64,000 bases of DNA from Mesorhizobium sp. B2-1-8 (GCF_006442545.2 NZ_CP083952.1:1-64000), one strand, 5' to 3'; counted from the stretch's first letter, positions 48,840 to 58,076 are shown. Program-made: numbers and translations. Notes: a model not told the origin generated them from the letters alone.

Positions 48840-49897
48840 CCTGTCTTGGTCCTCGGATCGAGCACACGGTAGAGCAGGTCGGACAGGAGGTTGATGCCGA
48901 TGAACACCGAGCCGATGACGATGGTACCGCCAAGCACCGCGTTCATGTCGGCGTTCTGCAGCGAGTTGGTGATGTAGAGGCCGATGCCCGGCCAGGAGAA
49001 GACGGTCTCGGTCAGCACCGAGCCTTCGAGCAGCCCGGCGTAGGAGAGCGCGATCACCGTCACCATCGGCACGGCGGCATTGCGCAGCGCGTGGCCCCAG
49101 ATGATGCGGGTTTCCGACAGGCCCTTGGCGCGCGCCGCGACGACATATTCCTGGGCGAGTTCATTGAGCATGAACGAGCGCGTCATGCGGCTGATATAGG
49201 CGAGCGAGAAATAGCCGAGCAGCGAGGCCGGCAGGATGATGTGCCGGAAGGCGTCGTAAAAGACGTCCCACTGTCCCTGCATCGCGGAATCGAGCAAGTA
49301 GAAACCGGTGATCGGCGTGAAAGTGTATTCGTAGACGACGTCGAGCCGTGCCGGGAAGGCCACCCATTGCAGCTTGGCATAGAACAGGACGAGCCCAAGC
49401 AGGCCGAGCCAGAAGATCGGCACGGAATAACCGATCAGGCCGATGACGCGCACGATCTGGTCGACGAAGCTGCCGCGTTTGACCGCGGCCAGCACCCCGA
49501 GCGGTACGCCAAACAACGCGCCGATCAGTGTCCCCAATGTCGCCAGTTCCGTCGTTGCGGGAAGAGCGCGGCGGATGTCGGTCATGACAGGGTTTGTGGT
49601 CAGCACCGAGATACCGAAATCGCCGCTCAGAGCGTGTTTCACATAGATATAGAACTGCTCGATCAATGGCAGATCGAGACCCATCTCGCGGCGCGTGCGC
49701 TCCACGACATTGGCAGGTGCCCGGTCGCCCAGAACGGCGAGCACCGGGTCGATCGGGATGACGCGGCCAATGAAGAAGGTGACCGCGAGAAGACCAAGAT
49801 AGGTCGTCACCGCAATGACCAGGAAGCGGCCGAGCGATGATGCAAGGGCGACGGCGCGGGCGCTGCCGCGCCCGCTTTCGTGTTCAACCGCGCTCAT
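48836..49897 (-). CDS. Peptide-type ABC transporter permease (DppB-like)
   Basis: 353 aa. First helix FLVIAVTTYLGLLAVTFFIG, the DppB-type early periplasmic segment with RREMGLDLPLIEQFYIYVKH, and a C-terminal transmembrane core with the EAA loop YVVAARAKGLSETRIIWGHA. The central loop (about 185-225) is longer than in E. coli DppB. It follows the binding-protein gene by 18 bp. Confidence 0.92.
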   Translation of the reverse strand: MSAVEHESGRGSARAVALASSLGRFLVIAVTTYLGLLAVTFFIGRVIPIDPVLAVLGDRAPANVVERTRREMGLDLPLIEQFYIYVKHALSGDFGISVLTTNPVMTDIRRALPATTELATLGTLIGALFGVPLGVLAAVKRGSFVDQIVRVIGLIGYSVPIFWLGLLGLVLFYAKLQWVAFPARLDVVYEYTFTPITGFYLLDSAMQGQWDVFYDAFRHIILPASLLGYFSLAYISRMTRSFMLNELAQEYVVAARAKGLSETRIIWGHALRNAAVPMVTVIALSYAGLLEGSVLTETVFSWPGIGLYITNSLQNADMNAVLGGTIVIGSVFIGINLLSDLLYRVLDPRTKTG

Positions 49898-49915
49898 GCT
49901 GCGCGTCCGCGGGCG

Positions 49916-51559
49916 CTATTCTTTCGAGACCGGCCCGACGAAGTTGGTGTCGAAGCTTGGCCCAAGCTTGAAACCCTGGAGGTTCTTGCGCAGACCCGCG
50001 ACTTCCAGCTGCTGGTGGATGATGACGAAGGGGCTGGTGTCGAGGACCTTCTTCTCGAGATCCTTGTACATATCGGCGCGCTTGCCCGAATCCTTCTCCA
50101 GGAGAGCTGCTTCGGTTTCCTTGGTCAGGTCCGGAATGTCCCAGGCATTGCGCCATGCGAGTGTATGCGACTTGCCGGCATCCGAATTGTCCGGGTTCGA
50201 GGCAAAGGTCTGGGCGTTGGAGTTCGGATCGAAATAATCCTGGCCCCAATTGCCGATATAGATGTCGTGGTTGCGGGCGCGATATTTGGTCAGCGTCTGC
50301 TTGCCGTCGCCCGGAATGATCTCCAGCTTGATGCCGGCTTGACCGAGCGTCTGCTGGATCGATTCCGCCATGCCGGTGGTCGGCTGACCGGTGCGTACAT
50401 CCATGGTGACGCTGAAGCCGTCGGGCAGGCCGGCCTTGGCCAGCAATTCCTTGGCCTTGGCGACATCAAGCTTGAAGGGATTGTCGTCCATGGCGCCGAG
50501 GTCGCCCTTGGGTAGGAAGGTCTGGTGGATTTCGCCGATTCCCTTGAGGATGGTCGTGCTCAAGGCATCATAGTCGACAAGGTATTTGAAGGCCTGGCGA
50601 ACCTCGGGTTTGGCGAGCTTCGGGTTCTTCTGGTTGAGGCTAATATAGTAGACCGTGCCCTTCGGCGCGCTCGTGGTGGTGAGGTCGGCGTTCTTGCCGA
50701 TGGCGTCGAGGTCGTTCGGCTCGAGATTGCGGGCAACGTCGATGTCGCCGGCTTCGAGTGCCAGGCGCTGCGCCGAGCTTTCCTTCATGTTGCGGTAAAT
50801 GACGCGGGCGAGCTTGGCCTTCTCGCCGTGATAATTGTCGTTGCGCTCCATGACGACCGCCTCGTTGGCACGCCATTCACGCAGCTTGTAGGCGCCCGAG
50901 CCGGCGTAGCCTGTCTTCAGCCAGGCATTACCGAAGTCGTTGTCCCATTTGTAGTCGGCGCTCGGCGTCACTGCGGCGACATGTTCCTTGACCAGCTTGG
51001 CGTCGACAATGGAGGCAACGGTGGCCGACAGGCAGTTCAGCACGAAACTTGGCGCATAGGCCTTGTCGACGGTGAACTGGAAGGTGGTGTCGTCGACCGC
51101 CTTGGCCTTTTCGGTGACGTTGTCGCCGCTGATGCCGAACTGGTCGATGATGAAGGCCGGGCTCTTGTCCAGCTTGACGGCGCGCTCGAATGACCAGGCG
51201 ACGTCGGCGGCGGTGATCGGATTGCCGGAGGCGAATTTCAGGCCCGGCTTGAGCTTGAACGTATAGGTCAGGCCATCGTCGGAGACGGTCCAGCTTTCGG
51301 CGAGGTCGGGCTTGACCTTGGAGGTGTCGCTGAGGTCGAGGCGGACAAGAAGGTCATAGGTGTTGCCGGTGACTTCGGCGGTCGACAGCTCGAACGCCTC
51401 GCCCGGATCCATCGAGATGATGTCGTCGATGGCAAAACCTTCGACAAGCGTGTCGGCGGGGGTGACCGCGCCAGCCGGCGCTCCGGCCAGAAGCAGCGCC
51501 GACATGGCGGCGCCCGCAAGCAGGATGCGGGATCGTAGAGCAAGCTTTTCCATCATCAT
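49916..51559 (-). CDS. Peptide-type ABC transporter substrate-binding protein (family 5)
   Basis: 547 aa from the ATG at 51559 (three consecutive ATG codons are possible starts). Signal peptide ILLAGAAMSALLLAGAPAGA. Family 5 features are DTLVEGFAIDDIISMDPGEA, SWTVSDDGLTYTFKLKPGLK, ITAADVAWSFERAVK and VRQAFKYLVDYDAL. It captures a peptide or similar solute in the periplasm for the four genes behind it. Ligand cannot be read from the sequence. First gene of the importer operon; 260 bp upstream should contain the promoter. Confidence 0.92.
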   Translation of the reverse strand: MMMEKLALRSRILLAGAAMSALLLAGAPAGAVTPADTLVEGFAIDDIISMDPGEAFELSTAEVTGNTYDLLVRLDLSDTSKVKPDLAESWTVSDDGLTYTFKLKPGLKFASGNPITAADVAWSFERAVKLDKSPAFIIDQFGISGDNVTEKAKAVDDTTFQFTVDKAYAPSFVLNCLSATVASIVDAKLVKEHVAAVTPSADYKWDNDFGNAWLKTGYAGSGAYKLREWRANEAVVMERNDNYHGEKAKLARVIYRNMKESSAQRLALEAGDIDVARNLEPNDLDAIGKNADLTTTSAPKGTVYYISLNQKNPKLAKPEVRQAFKYLVDYDALSTTILKGIGEIHQTFLPKGDLGAMDDNPFKLDVAKAKELLAKAGLPDGFSVTMDVRTGQPTTGMAESIQQTLGQAGIKLEIIPGDGKQTLTKYRARNHDIYIGNWGQDYFDPNSNAQTFASNPDNSDAGKSHTLAWRNAWDIPDLTKETEAALLEKDSGKRADMYKDLEKKVLDTSPFVIIHQQLEVAGLRKNLQGFKLGPSFDTNFVGPVSKE

Positions 51560-51820
51560 GATGATTGTTCCCTGTTTTGTTGTTTGTCGACCTGAGTTCC
51601 CGGCTCAGGGTTGCGGTGTTCTTTCAGGGCTCCAACGAGAGCCCTGGCCCACTACCGTCGTGGTTTTTGTCCAGTTGGTCAACACCATATCCGGCGACTC
51701 CGGGGCCGGCAACGAGGATTTATGAAACAGCATGAGTGGATCAGAATCCGCTGTGGCGTGTCCATGCATGCGCCGGCCAATCGATGCCGCGGATCGGGAA
51801 AAATCTGCTGAAATTCGAAG

Positions 51821-53032
51821 CTATTTCAGCGCGGTGACCAGGCCGGCATCGGGAAAACAGGTGGCGGCCTGACCATTCTTTTCCTGCCATTTGCCGATCG
51901 AGCGGCGGGTCTTGAAGCCGGGCAGCCCATCGGCGCTGCCAACGTCATAGCCCTTGGCCTCCAGGGTCCGCTGCAAGGCGGCGATGTCGGAGCGGTGGAG
52001 GTCGCCGACCGGACCCCAGCTACCGGAAAAATTCTGATCGCCATGGGCGATGCGGTCGGCGCCATGGCCGATGAACAGCGCATAGAGGTCGCTGGTGTTG
52101 TATTCCTTCAGCACGTAGAAATTGGGGGTCGCGATGAAGGCCGGGCCGCTGCGCCCGGCCGGCATCAGCAGGAAGCCTTCCGCCTTCATCTCGGCGGCCG
52201 GGAAGGCTTTACCGCCGACGCGCTTGATGCCCATGGCGTCCCACTGCGAAATCTTCTTGCCCTGGTCCGGACCTTCCAGCGAACAGGACACGCTCTGAGG
52301 CACGGTCACCTCGAAACCCCAGCCGCGTCCCCTCACCCAGCCGTAGTGGACAAGATAATTGGCGATCGAAGCCAGCACGTCGGGAGTCGAATTCCAGATG
52401 TCGACGCGGCCGTCGCCGTCGAAATCGACCGCATGCTTGAGGAAGGAGGTCGGCATGAATTGCGGCTGGCCGAGCGCACCGGCCCAGGACGATTTCATCG
52501 CGCCGACCGGGGCCAGCCCGCGCTCGACGATTTCGAGCGCCGCCAGCAGTTCGGTGCGGAAGAAATCCTTTTTCGTCGACATGAACGCCTTGGTGCCCAG
52601 CACCTCGAAGGCATCGTAGGGCATCTTCGCCGCGCCGAAGCCGGTCTCGCGGCCCCAGATCGCCAGAAGGATTTCGCCCGGCACGCCATAGCGCTTTTCG
52701 ATCGCGGCAAGCGTGCGGGCATTGGCGGCTTCGCGGGCGCGTCCGCCTGATGTCACCGCACGAACCGTCTTCTCGGCAAAATAGGCGCCGGGCGAGCCGA
52801 ACTCGGCCTGGTGCTGCTTCTGCGGCGTCTTCGGTTTTTCGCCGGGCATGACAAGGTCGGGGAGATCGAGATTGGGCTTGATGCCGTTGAACGCGGCATC
52901 GAACATTTTTTTGGAAATGCCTTTCGCCTTGGCCTCGGGCCAGAGGTCGGTTTGGAGCCAGGCGCGGAACTGATCGTCGATCTTGGCGGCGGAGGCGGGG
53001 ATGGTGAGAAAGATGGCGAGGAGCGCGGCCAT
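51821..53032 (-). CDS. Lytic murein transglycosylase (MltB family)
   Basis: Cleaves peptidoglycan glycan strands. 403 aa from the ATG at 53032, giving signal-like AALLAIFLTIPASA. An ATT codon at 53059 would add IRKFGFIFF and a proper basic signal n-region, so the true start may be that rare codon. Catalytic Glu129 in WGRETGFG, then ALGQPQFMPTSF and DFDGDGRVDIWNS. A C-terminal peptidoglycan-binding domain (LQRTLEAKGYDVGSADG) covers about 335-400. It has no lipobox, unlike E. coli MltB. Confidence 0.92.
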   Translation of the reverse strand: MAALLAIFLTIPASAAKIDDQFRAWLQTDLWPEAKAKGISKKMFDAAFNGIKPNLDLPDLVMPGEKPKTPQKQHQAEFGSPGAYFAEKTVRAVTSGGRAREAANARTLAAIEKRYGVPGEILLAIWGRETGFGAAKMPYDAFEVLGTKAFMSTKKDFFRTELLAALEIVERGLAPVGAMKSSWAGALGQPQFMPTSFLKHAVDFDGDGRVDIWNSTPDVLASIANYLVHYGWVRGRGWGFEVTVPQSVSCSLEGPDQGKKISQWDAMGIKRVGGKAFPAAEMKAEGFLLMPAGRSGPAFIATPNFYVLKEYNTSDLYALFIGHGADRIAHGDQNFSGSWGPVGDLHRSDIAALQRTLEAKGYDVGSADGLPGFKTRRSIGKWQEKNGQAATCFPDAGLVTALK

Positions 53033-53080
53033 AAAGAAAATAAAGCCGAATTTGCGAATGCCGCGTTTTGTGGCGCCCCC

Positions 53081-53224
53081 CTCTGTCCTGCCGGACATCT
53101 CCCCCTCAAGGGGGGAGATTGGCAGCTTCGACCTTGCCGCCAATCTTGCAGCGTTGAAAATCAGCGACCGCAGACAAATCTGGCGATCTCCCCCCTTGAG
53201 GGGGAGATGTCCGGCAGGACAGAG
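53081..53224. mobile_element. MITE-like element with 39-bp perfect terminal inverted repeats
   Basis: 144 bp. Left end 53081-53119 and right end 53186-53224 are exact reverse complements over 39 bases, starting CTCTGTCCTGCCGGACATCT. Each end contains its own CCCCCT/AGGGGG symmetry. The 66-bp centre has no gene. No target duplication was obvious. The end sequence is of a kind dispersed in Mesorhizobium genomes. It fills most of the 257-bp gap between recR and the transglycosylase. Confidence 0.85.
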
Positions 53225-53289
53225 TGGGGCGTGCACCACCAACTTCGAAGGAGACGCAATCATCGTGCCCATCCGCCCCGCCGATCTTG

Positions 53290-53895
53290 TCAAAACGCCG
53301 TTCGCGAGCGCAGCGCGGCGGCCAGCGTGCCTTCGTCGAGATAGTCGAGTTCGCCGCCGACCGGCACGCCGTGCGCCAGCCGGGTTATCTTGACCTCGAA
53401 GCCGGAGAGCTGATCGGTGAGGTAGTGCGCGGTGGTCTGGCCCTCGACCGTCGCGTTGACGGCGAGGATGACCTCCTTGACCTCGCCGCCGGCGATGCGG
53501 TCGATCAGCGAACGGATGTTGAGCTGATCGGGGCCGATGCCGTCGAGCGGCGACAGCGTGCCGCCGAGCACGTGGTAACGCACATTCATCGCCGCCGCCC
53601 GCTCCAGGGCCCACAGATCCGAGACGTCCTCGACGATGATCAGGGTGGCGGCATCACGACGGGCGTCCGTGCAGATCATGCAGGGGTCCGACGTATCGAC
53701 ATTGCCGCATGTCGAGCAGATGCGCACCTTGTCGGCCGCCTCGCCCATCGCGGCGGCGAGCGGCGACAGCAATTGTTCCTTCTTCTTGATCAGGTGCAGC
53801 GCCGCGCGCCTGGCCGATCGGGGGCCAAGCCCCGGCACCTTGGCCAGGAGCTGGATCAGGCGTTCGATCTCGGGACCGGCGATTCGCTTGGACAT
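53290..53895 (-). CDS. recR: Recombination protein RecR
   Basis: Zinc-finger/Toprim protein of the RecFOR pathway. 201 aa. N-terminal helix-hairpin-helix [21 protein letters not shown]4 zinc finger [17 protein letters not shown], Toprim segment [16 protein letters not shown], then [19 protein letters not shown]. Lies downstream of dnaX-ybaB as in most bacteria, but here two other genes intervene. recF is also in the window. Confidence 0.97.
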   Translation of the reverse strand: MSKRIAGPEIERLIQLLAKVPGLGPRSARRAALHLIKKKEQLLSPLAAAMGEAADKVRICSTCGNVDTSDPCMICTDARRDAATLIIVEDVSDLWALERAAAMNVRYHVLGGTLSPLDGIGPDQLNIRSLIDRIAGGEVKEVILAVNATVEGQTTAHYLTDQLSGFEVKITRLAHGVPVGGELDYLDEGTLAAALRSRTAF

Positions 53896-53975
53896 CGCCC
53901 TGATCTAGGATTTTTCAGAGCGCTTTGAAACATCCCCATCGACGCATGGCCCGCCATGCTGCCATGTGGAAGGGA

Positions 53976-55049
53976 TCAGTTGGCTTCGAGCGGGCGGCCC
54001 TGGCTGACGATCATCGCGCCGATGGCATCGGTGTTCTCAGGAGTCGACTGGAAGCCCATCGACGCTTCCTGCGGAGCGTCCTCAACCGAGGAGATGACCC
54101 TTTTGTTCGAGGTTCCGCTGTTCAAGGTTCCGCCAAAACGGGCGGCATCCGGCTCTTCCATCGGCTCCTGCATGGCAACTTCGATCGGCTTGGCCTGGAT
54201 CCGAGCGGACTTTGCCGTCGGCACTGCGGATGCCGTCAGATAGGTCTGCTGCGCGGGGGCGATGCGGGCGGGCGACGGCTTGGTCGCCGGTTCCGCGGCG
54301 GCGGTCACGTAGACCTGCTGTGCCGGAGCGGTGCGGGCGGTTGCCGTCTTGCTGGGGCGTGCCGGTTCCGCCGCTGCGGTCATGTAGACCTGCTCTGCCG
54401 GAGCATTGCGGGCGGTCGACTTGGCCGGGCGCGCCATCTCGACGGACGCGACACGCGTCGCGGGTACTCCCGGCAACGCGGTCGGCGGCTCGGCCGACGC
54501 TACCATCGGCTCATCCGGCAGCGGTTGCCAGTTGCGGCCGCGCTTTTCGTAGAAGGCATTGCCGCCCGCAACCATGGTGTAGTGCATGTTCTTGTAGGGG
54601 AAGCGCAGGCCGGCGGTGTGGAAATACATCGTGTTCTTGAGTTTGGCCTTGCGCTCGCCCTTGAGCACGGCGTCGGCGGCCTCCTCGACATCGGGCATTG
54701 CACGCGAATTCATCGGCCTGGTCATGACGCCCGGTGCGAACTGCCCGGGTTCACCCACCACCTGGCAGATGGTGCTGCCATGATTGCCCGAGCGCAGCCG
54801 GTTCATCACCACCGTGCCGACGGCGATCATACCGTCGCGGCTCGACCGGTTGGATTCGAAGAACATTGCCCGTTCCAGGCATTCCCTGTCCTTCGGCGTG
54901 TGGCTGTAGGCGCGCGAACTCAGGAAACTCGGCGTGATGGCGTCGGTCAGGCTGGCAACCGACATGCCGTGCGAGGTGGTCTGGCTGCAAGCGGCCAAGA
55001 AAAGGGGAGACGTGACGACGCCGAGCAACAGCGGCGTCTTCCATCGCAT
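53976..55049 (-). CDS. SleB-type cell wall hydrolase lipoprotein with C-terminal repeats
   Basis: 357 aa from the ATG at 55049. A lipoprotein signal ends in the lipobox LAAC (about residue 20). The hydrolase domain (about 55-165) is of the SleB/Hydrolase_2 type: ECLERAMFFESNRSSRDGM with the catalytic Glu, AVGTVVMNRLRSG, STICQVVGEPGQF. The C-terminal third holds three imperfect repeats built around NAPAEQVYMTAAAEPA, TAPAQQVYVTAAAEPA and IAPAQQTYLTASAVPT (Pro/Ala/Thr-rich), probably an extended cell-wall spanning region. It separates recR from ybaB. Confidence 0.85.
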   Translation of the reverse strand: MRWKTPLLLGVVTSPLFLAACSQTTSHGMSVASLTDAITPSFLSSRAYSHTPKDRECLERAMFFESNRSSRDGMIAVGTVVMNRLRSGNHGSTICQVVGEPGQFAPGVMTRPMNSRAMPDVEEAADAVLKGERKAKLKNTMYFHTAGLRFPYKNMHYTMVAGGNAFYEKRGRNWQPLPDEPMVASAEPPTALPGVPATRVASVEMARPAKSTARNAPAEQVYMTAAAEPARPSKTATARTAPAQQVYVTAAAEPATKPSPARIAPAQQTYLTASAVPTAKSARIQAKPIEVAMQEPMEEPDAARFGGTLNSGTSNKRVISSVEDAPQEASMGFQSTPENTDAIGAMIVSQGRPLEAN

Positions 55050-55310
55050 GGCGATCAACAGGTAACCCTCTCACTTCAATGCCCGCCCCCAGGCTGCGGC
55101 AAGAATGAGACACTTTCGGGCAAAATGATGGCCAAAACGTTATTAACGGCGGACTGTTGCCGAATTGACACAAATCGAGGCTTTCCAGATGGATCGAGCC
55201 GTCGTTTCACATAGACGATGACCACCTTTTCTTCGTTTCGCCGCAATTCCCTTGGGGAAGCGCCATGCGCTTTTCCCGGGAAAGCCGCGCCACGCTTTCT
55301 CAAAAACAGC
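55050..55310. other. Intergenic stretch without supported features
   Basis: 261 bp between the SleB-type lipoprotein gene and the end of the frameshifted gene. I see no conserved coding sequence, RNA or clear terminator. The region should contain the promoter of the lipoprotein gene. Confidence 0.4.
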
Positions 55311-55744
55311 CTATCGCCCGGCGGCGATTGCTGCCGGTCGACCGGGTTCGACCTCTTCGACCGTCTCTGAAAACAAGCCCCGCCCGAGAAACAGCGCCCG
55401 CGCCTCCCGGGCCGTCGGCGCGATCTTGCCCGGCCAGTCGCTGTCGATGAACTCGGCCTTGGTGAAATCAGGATTTGTTTCGGACGCCGCCTCCAGGAAT
55501 TCGGCGATTTCCAGCACGATCGCGCGTTCGTCCTTCGAAAGCGCCGACGTGCCGGCCTCGATCGAAGGGCGGTGCACGAAATCCTCGAAAGATTGAAATA
55601 GCCCTTGATGCCGACGAGATCGACGCCCGCATCGCAATCGGCGAGGATTTCCAGAATCTCGTAAATCCTGTTGCGGATACGCTGCTCGATCAGTCTTTCG
55701 GACGGCTCGCCGATCATGGCCGCGCCGGTCTCAGCTTTATGCAT
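55311..55744 (-). pseudogene. Frameshifted uncharacterised gene
   Basis: Two minus-strand frames join into one plausible protein. Frame A from 55744 (or better 55717, MIGEPSERLIEQRIRNRIYE) continues to LVGIKGYFN. Frame B continues FQSFEDFVHRPS and AGTSALSKDERAIVLEIAEF to ETVEEVEPG, ending at 55311. The switch occurs near 55597-55605 by one lost or gained base. Neither half shows a family I can name. The upstream ATG at 55744 lies in a palindromic repeat, so 55717 is the more natural start. It may be real decay or a sequencing error. Confidence 0.6.
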
Positions 55745-55787
55745 ATCGTTGCCCCAAAACCGCTGCGCACTTTTGGGCGACATGCAT
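55740..55787. repeat. Palindromic intergenic element after ybaB
   Basis: ATGCATATCG at the left (55740-55749) and CGACATGCAT at the right (55778-55787) are inverted, and CCCCAAAA/TTTTGGGC continue the symmetry inside. It resembles a dispersed Mesorhizobium palindrome. The right edge touches the ybaB stop codon, and the left edge provides an in-frame ATG to the frameshifted gene. Confidence 0.75.
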
Positions 55788-56110
55788 TAGAAAGGCAGTT
55801 TCATTCCTGGCGGGATGGGCAGGCCGGCGGTCAGCGCCTTGGTCTTTTCCTGCATGATCTGCTCGACCTTGGCCTTGGCGTCATTGTGCGCGGCAAGAAT
55901 CAAATCCTCGAGGATTTCGACCTCGTCTTCCCTAAACAAAGACGGGTCGATCTTCAGCGACTTGATGTCGAACTTTCCGCTCAACGTAATGCTGACCAAG
56001 CCGCCGCCGGCCTGGCCGACGGCTTCGACAGTGGCGATCTCATCCTGCATGGCCTGGAACTTGGCCTGCATTTCCTTCGCCTTGCCCATCAGGCCGAGAA
56101 GATCTTTCAT
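55787..56110 (-). CDS. YbaB/EbfC nucleoid-associated protein
   Basis: 107 aa. Starts [20 protein letters not shown], then [19 protein letters not shown] and SLKIDPSLF, ending [15 protein letters not shown]. Dimeric DNA-binding protein of uncertain role, encoded between dnaX and recR in many bacteria. It follows dnaX by 31 bp. Confidence 0.95.
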   Translation of the reverse strand: MKDLLGLMGKAKEMQAKFQAMQDEIATVEAVGQAGGGLVSITLSGKFDIKSLKIDPSLFREDEVEILEDLILAAHNDAKAKVEQIMQEKTKALTAGLPIPPGMKLPF

Positions 56111-56141
56111 GGTCCGATCCTTTGCGGATTAGTGCTGGATA

Positions 56142-57971
56142 TCAGGGTTCGTCGTCATCGGCCGGCGGCTCGACCGGCATTTCGGCCTCGCTCGTTTCGG
56201 CGTCCGGCGTGTCGGGAATGCGCACGTCGATGATCTTGGCGCCGGGAAAGCGGGCCAGGATGGCGGCCACGGTCGGGTCGTTCCTGGCATCGAGGAAGGC
56301 GTTTTCACGCTTCGTCGATTCCATTTCAGCCAGGGTGTGGCCGCCCTCCTCCTTCGACAGCGACACCAGCCAACTGCGGCCTGTCCAGGCGCGCAGTTTC
56401 ATCGTCAGCTCGTTGAGCAGCATCTTGGGCGCATCATCGGTCAGGCTGACGTCGATGCGGCCAGGTTCGATGCGCACGAGACGGATGCAGCGCTTGACCA
56501 GCACCTTGAAGGCGATGTCGCGCTGCGCGTCGGCGAGGGCAACGATGTCGGCCAGCGATTTCAGCGGTACGGCTTGCGTCTCCGGCGCCGGTTGCGGGGG
56601 CGCGACGAAGGCGGCCGGGGCCGGCGTGGCCTCGACCAGCCGCATGGTCTGCGCGCCGCCCGACCCACCAGGCATGCGCGCCTGCGCCACGGTGCTGGCG
56701 CCGTGGCCACCAGTACCGCCATTGCCGGGGTTCACGGGCGCGCCGTTCGGGCGCGGCGCGGCGCCAGTTGCCGAGGCACCGTTCTCCAGCGATCTCAACG
56801 CCTCGTCCAATGTCGGCAGGTCGGCGGCGTGCGCCAGCCGGATCAGCACCATTTCGGCGGCGCTGACCGGCCGGTTGGACGACTGCACCTCGGGAATGCC
56901 CTTGAGCAGCATCTGCCAGGTCCGCGACAGCACGCGGACCGATAGCGCCCGGGCGAAATCGGCGCCGCGCTGGCGCTCGTCCTGCGACAGCGAGGCATCG
57001 TCCGTGGCGCTCGGCACGAAACGCAGCCGGGTGACGAGATGGTTGAACTCGGCCAGATCGGTGAGCACGGCGGCCGGATCGGCGCCGGTGTCATATTGCG
57101 CGCGGAATTCGCCCAGTGCGGCCGCCACATCGCCCTTCATCACATGTTCGAACAGATCGACGATGCGGGCGCGGTCGGCCAGGCCCAGCATGGCGCGCAC
57201 GGCCTCGGCGCTGACCGAGCCGGCGCCATGGGCGATCGCCTGGTCGAGAATGGAGAGCGAATCGCGGGCGGAGCCTTCCGCCGCGCGCGCGATCATGGCC
57301 AGCGCGTCGTCGTCGACCGAAATGCCTTCCTTGCCGGCGATCGAGGAGAGATGCGCGACCAGCGCGCCGGCGTCGATGCGCCTCAAGTCAAAACGCTGGC
57401 AGCGCGACAGGACCGTGATCGGAACCTTGCGGATCTCGGTGGTGGCGAAGATGAATTTGACGTGCGGCGGCGGTTCTTCCAGCGTCTTCAGCAGGCCGTT
57501 GAAGGCCTGCGTCGACAGCATGTGCACTTCGTCGATGATGTAGACCTTGTAGCGGGCCGAGACGGGCGCGTAGCGCACGCGTTCGATGATGTCCCTGATG
57601 TCGTCTATGCCGGTGTGCGAGGCGGCGTCCATCTCGATGACGTCGACATGGCGGCCTTCCATGATCGCCTGGCAATGCTCGCCAAGCACGGCGAGATCGA
57701 CCGAGGGCTGGTCAACGGTGGCGGTTTTATAATTCAGGGCTCGCGCAAGTATGCGCGCGGTCGTGGTCTTGCCGACGCCGCGCACACCGGTCAGCATCCA
57801 TGCCTGGGCAATGCGGCCGGTGGCAAAGGCATTGGTGAGGGTGCGCACCATCGGCTCCTGGCCGACGAGTTCGGAGAAATTCGACGGACGGTATTTGCGC
57901 GCCAGCACGCGGTAGGCGGCGGCCTTGCCAGTCGCCAGACTATCGGACCCCGAATTTCCGGCTTCGCTCAT
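56142..57971 (-). CDS. dnaX: DNA polymerase III subunit gamma/tau
   Basis: Clamp-loader ATPase subunit. 609 aa from the ATG at 57971. Walker A GVRGVGKT at 62-69, DEVHMLS for Walker B, sensor TTEIRKVPITVLSRCQRF. The zinc module of E. coli DnaX (four Cys) is not conserved: the region reads LNYKTATVDQPSVDLAVLG and EHCQAIMEGRH with a single Cys. A Pro/Gly/Ala linker (about 405-450) joins the C-terminal tau part. No slippery A-run for a gamma frameshift was noticed. ybaB follows. Confidence 0.96.
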   Translation of the reverse strand: MSEAGNSGSDSLATGKAAAYRVLARKYRPSNFSELVGQEPMVRTLTNAFATGRIAQAWMLTGVRGVGKTTTARILARALNYKTATVDQPSVDLAVLGEHCQAIMEGRHVDVIEMDAASHTGIDDIRDIIERVRYAPVSARYKVYIIDEVHMLSTQAFNGLLKTLEEPPPHVKFIFATTEIRKVPITVLSRCQRFDLRRIDAGALVAHLSSIAGKEGISVDDDALAMIARAAEGSARDSLSILDQAIAHGAGSVSAEAVRAMLGLADRARIVDLFEHVMKGDVAAALGEFRAQYDTGADPAAVLTDLAEFNHLVTRLRFVPSATDDASLSQDERQRGADFARALSVRVLSRTWQMLLKGIPEVQSSNRPVSAAEMVLIRLAHAADLPTLDEALRSLENGASATGAAPRPNGAPVNPGNGGTGGHGASTVAQARMPGGSGGAQTMRLVEATPAPAAFVAPPQPAPETQAVPLKSLADIVALADAQRDIAFKVLVKRCIRLVRIEPGRIDVSLTDDAPKMLLNELTMKLRAWTGRSWLVSLSKEEGGHTLAEMESTKRENAFLDARNDPTVAAILARFPGAKIIDVRIPDTPDAETSEAEMPVEPPADDDEP

Positions 57972-58076
57972 TCGCCCGTTAAGCTCCAAAAGGCCGCGCC
58001 CGAAGGCGCCGATTCCTGCGCATAGTCTCGCCCGCGCTGCAATGCGTCGTCAATGTCGCGAGGAGGGCCGATGAGG

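Noticed and set aside
46313..51559. Importer operon as a specific nickel or opine system
   Set aside because: The five genes are clear, but nothing in the binding protein fixes the ligand.
53224..53614. N-terminal extension of the transglycosylase through the MITE
   Set aside because: The frame is open across the repeat but the sequence is low-complexity and antisense to recR.
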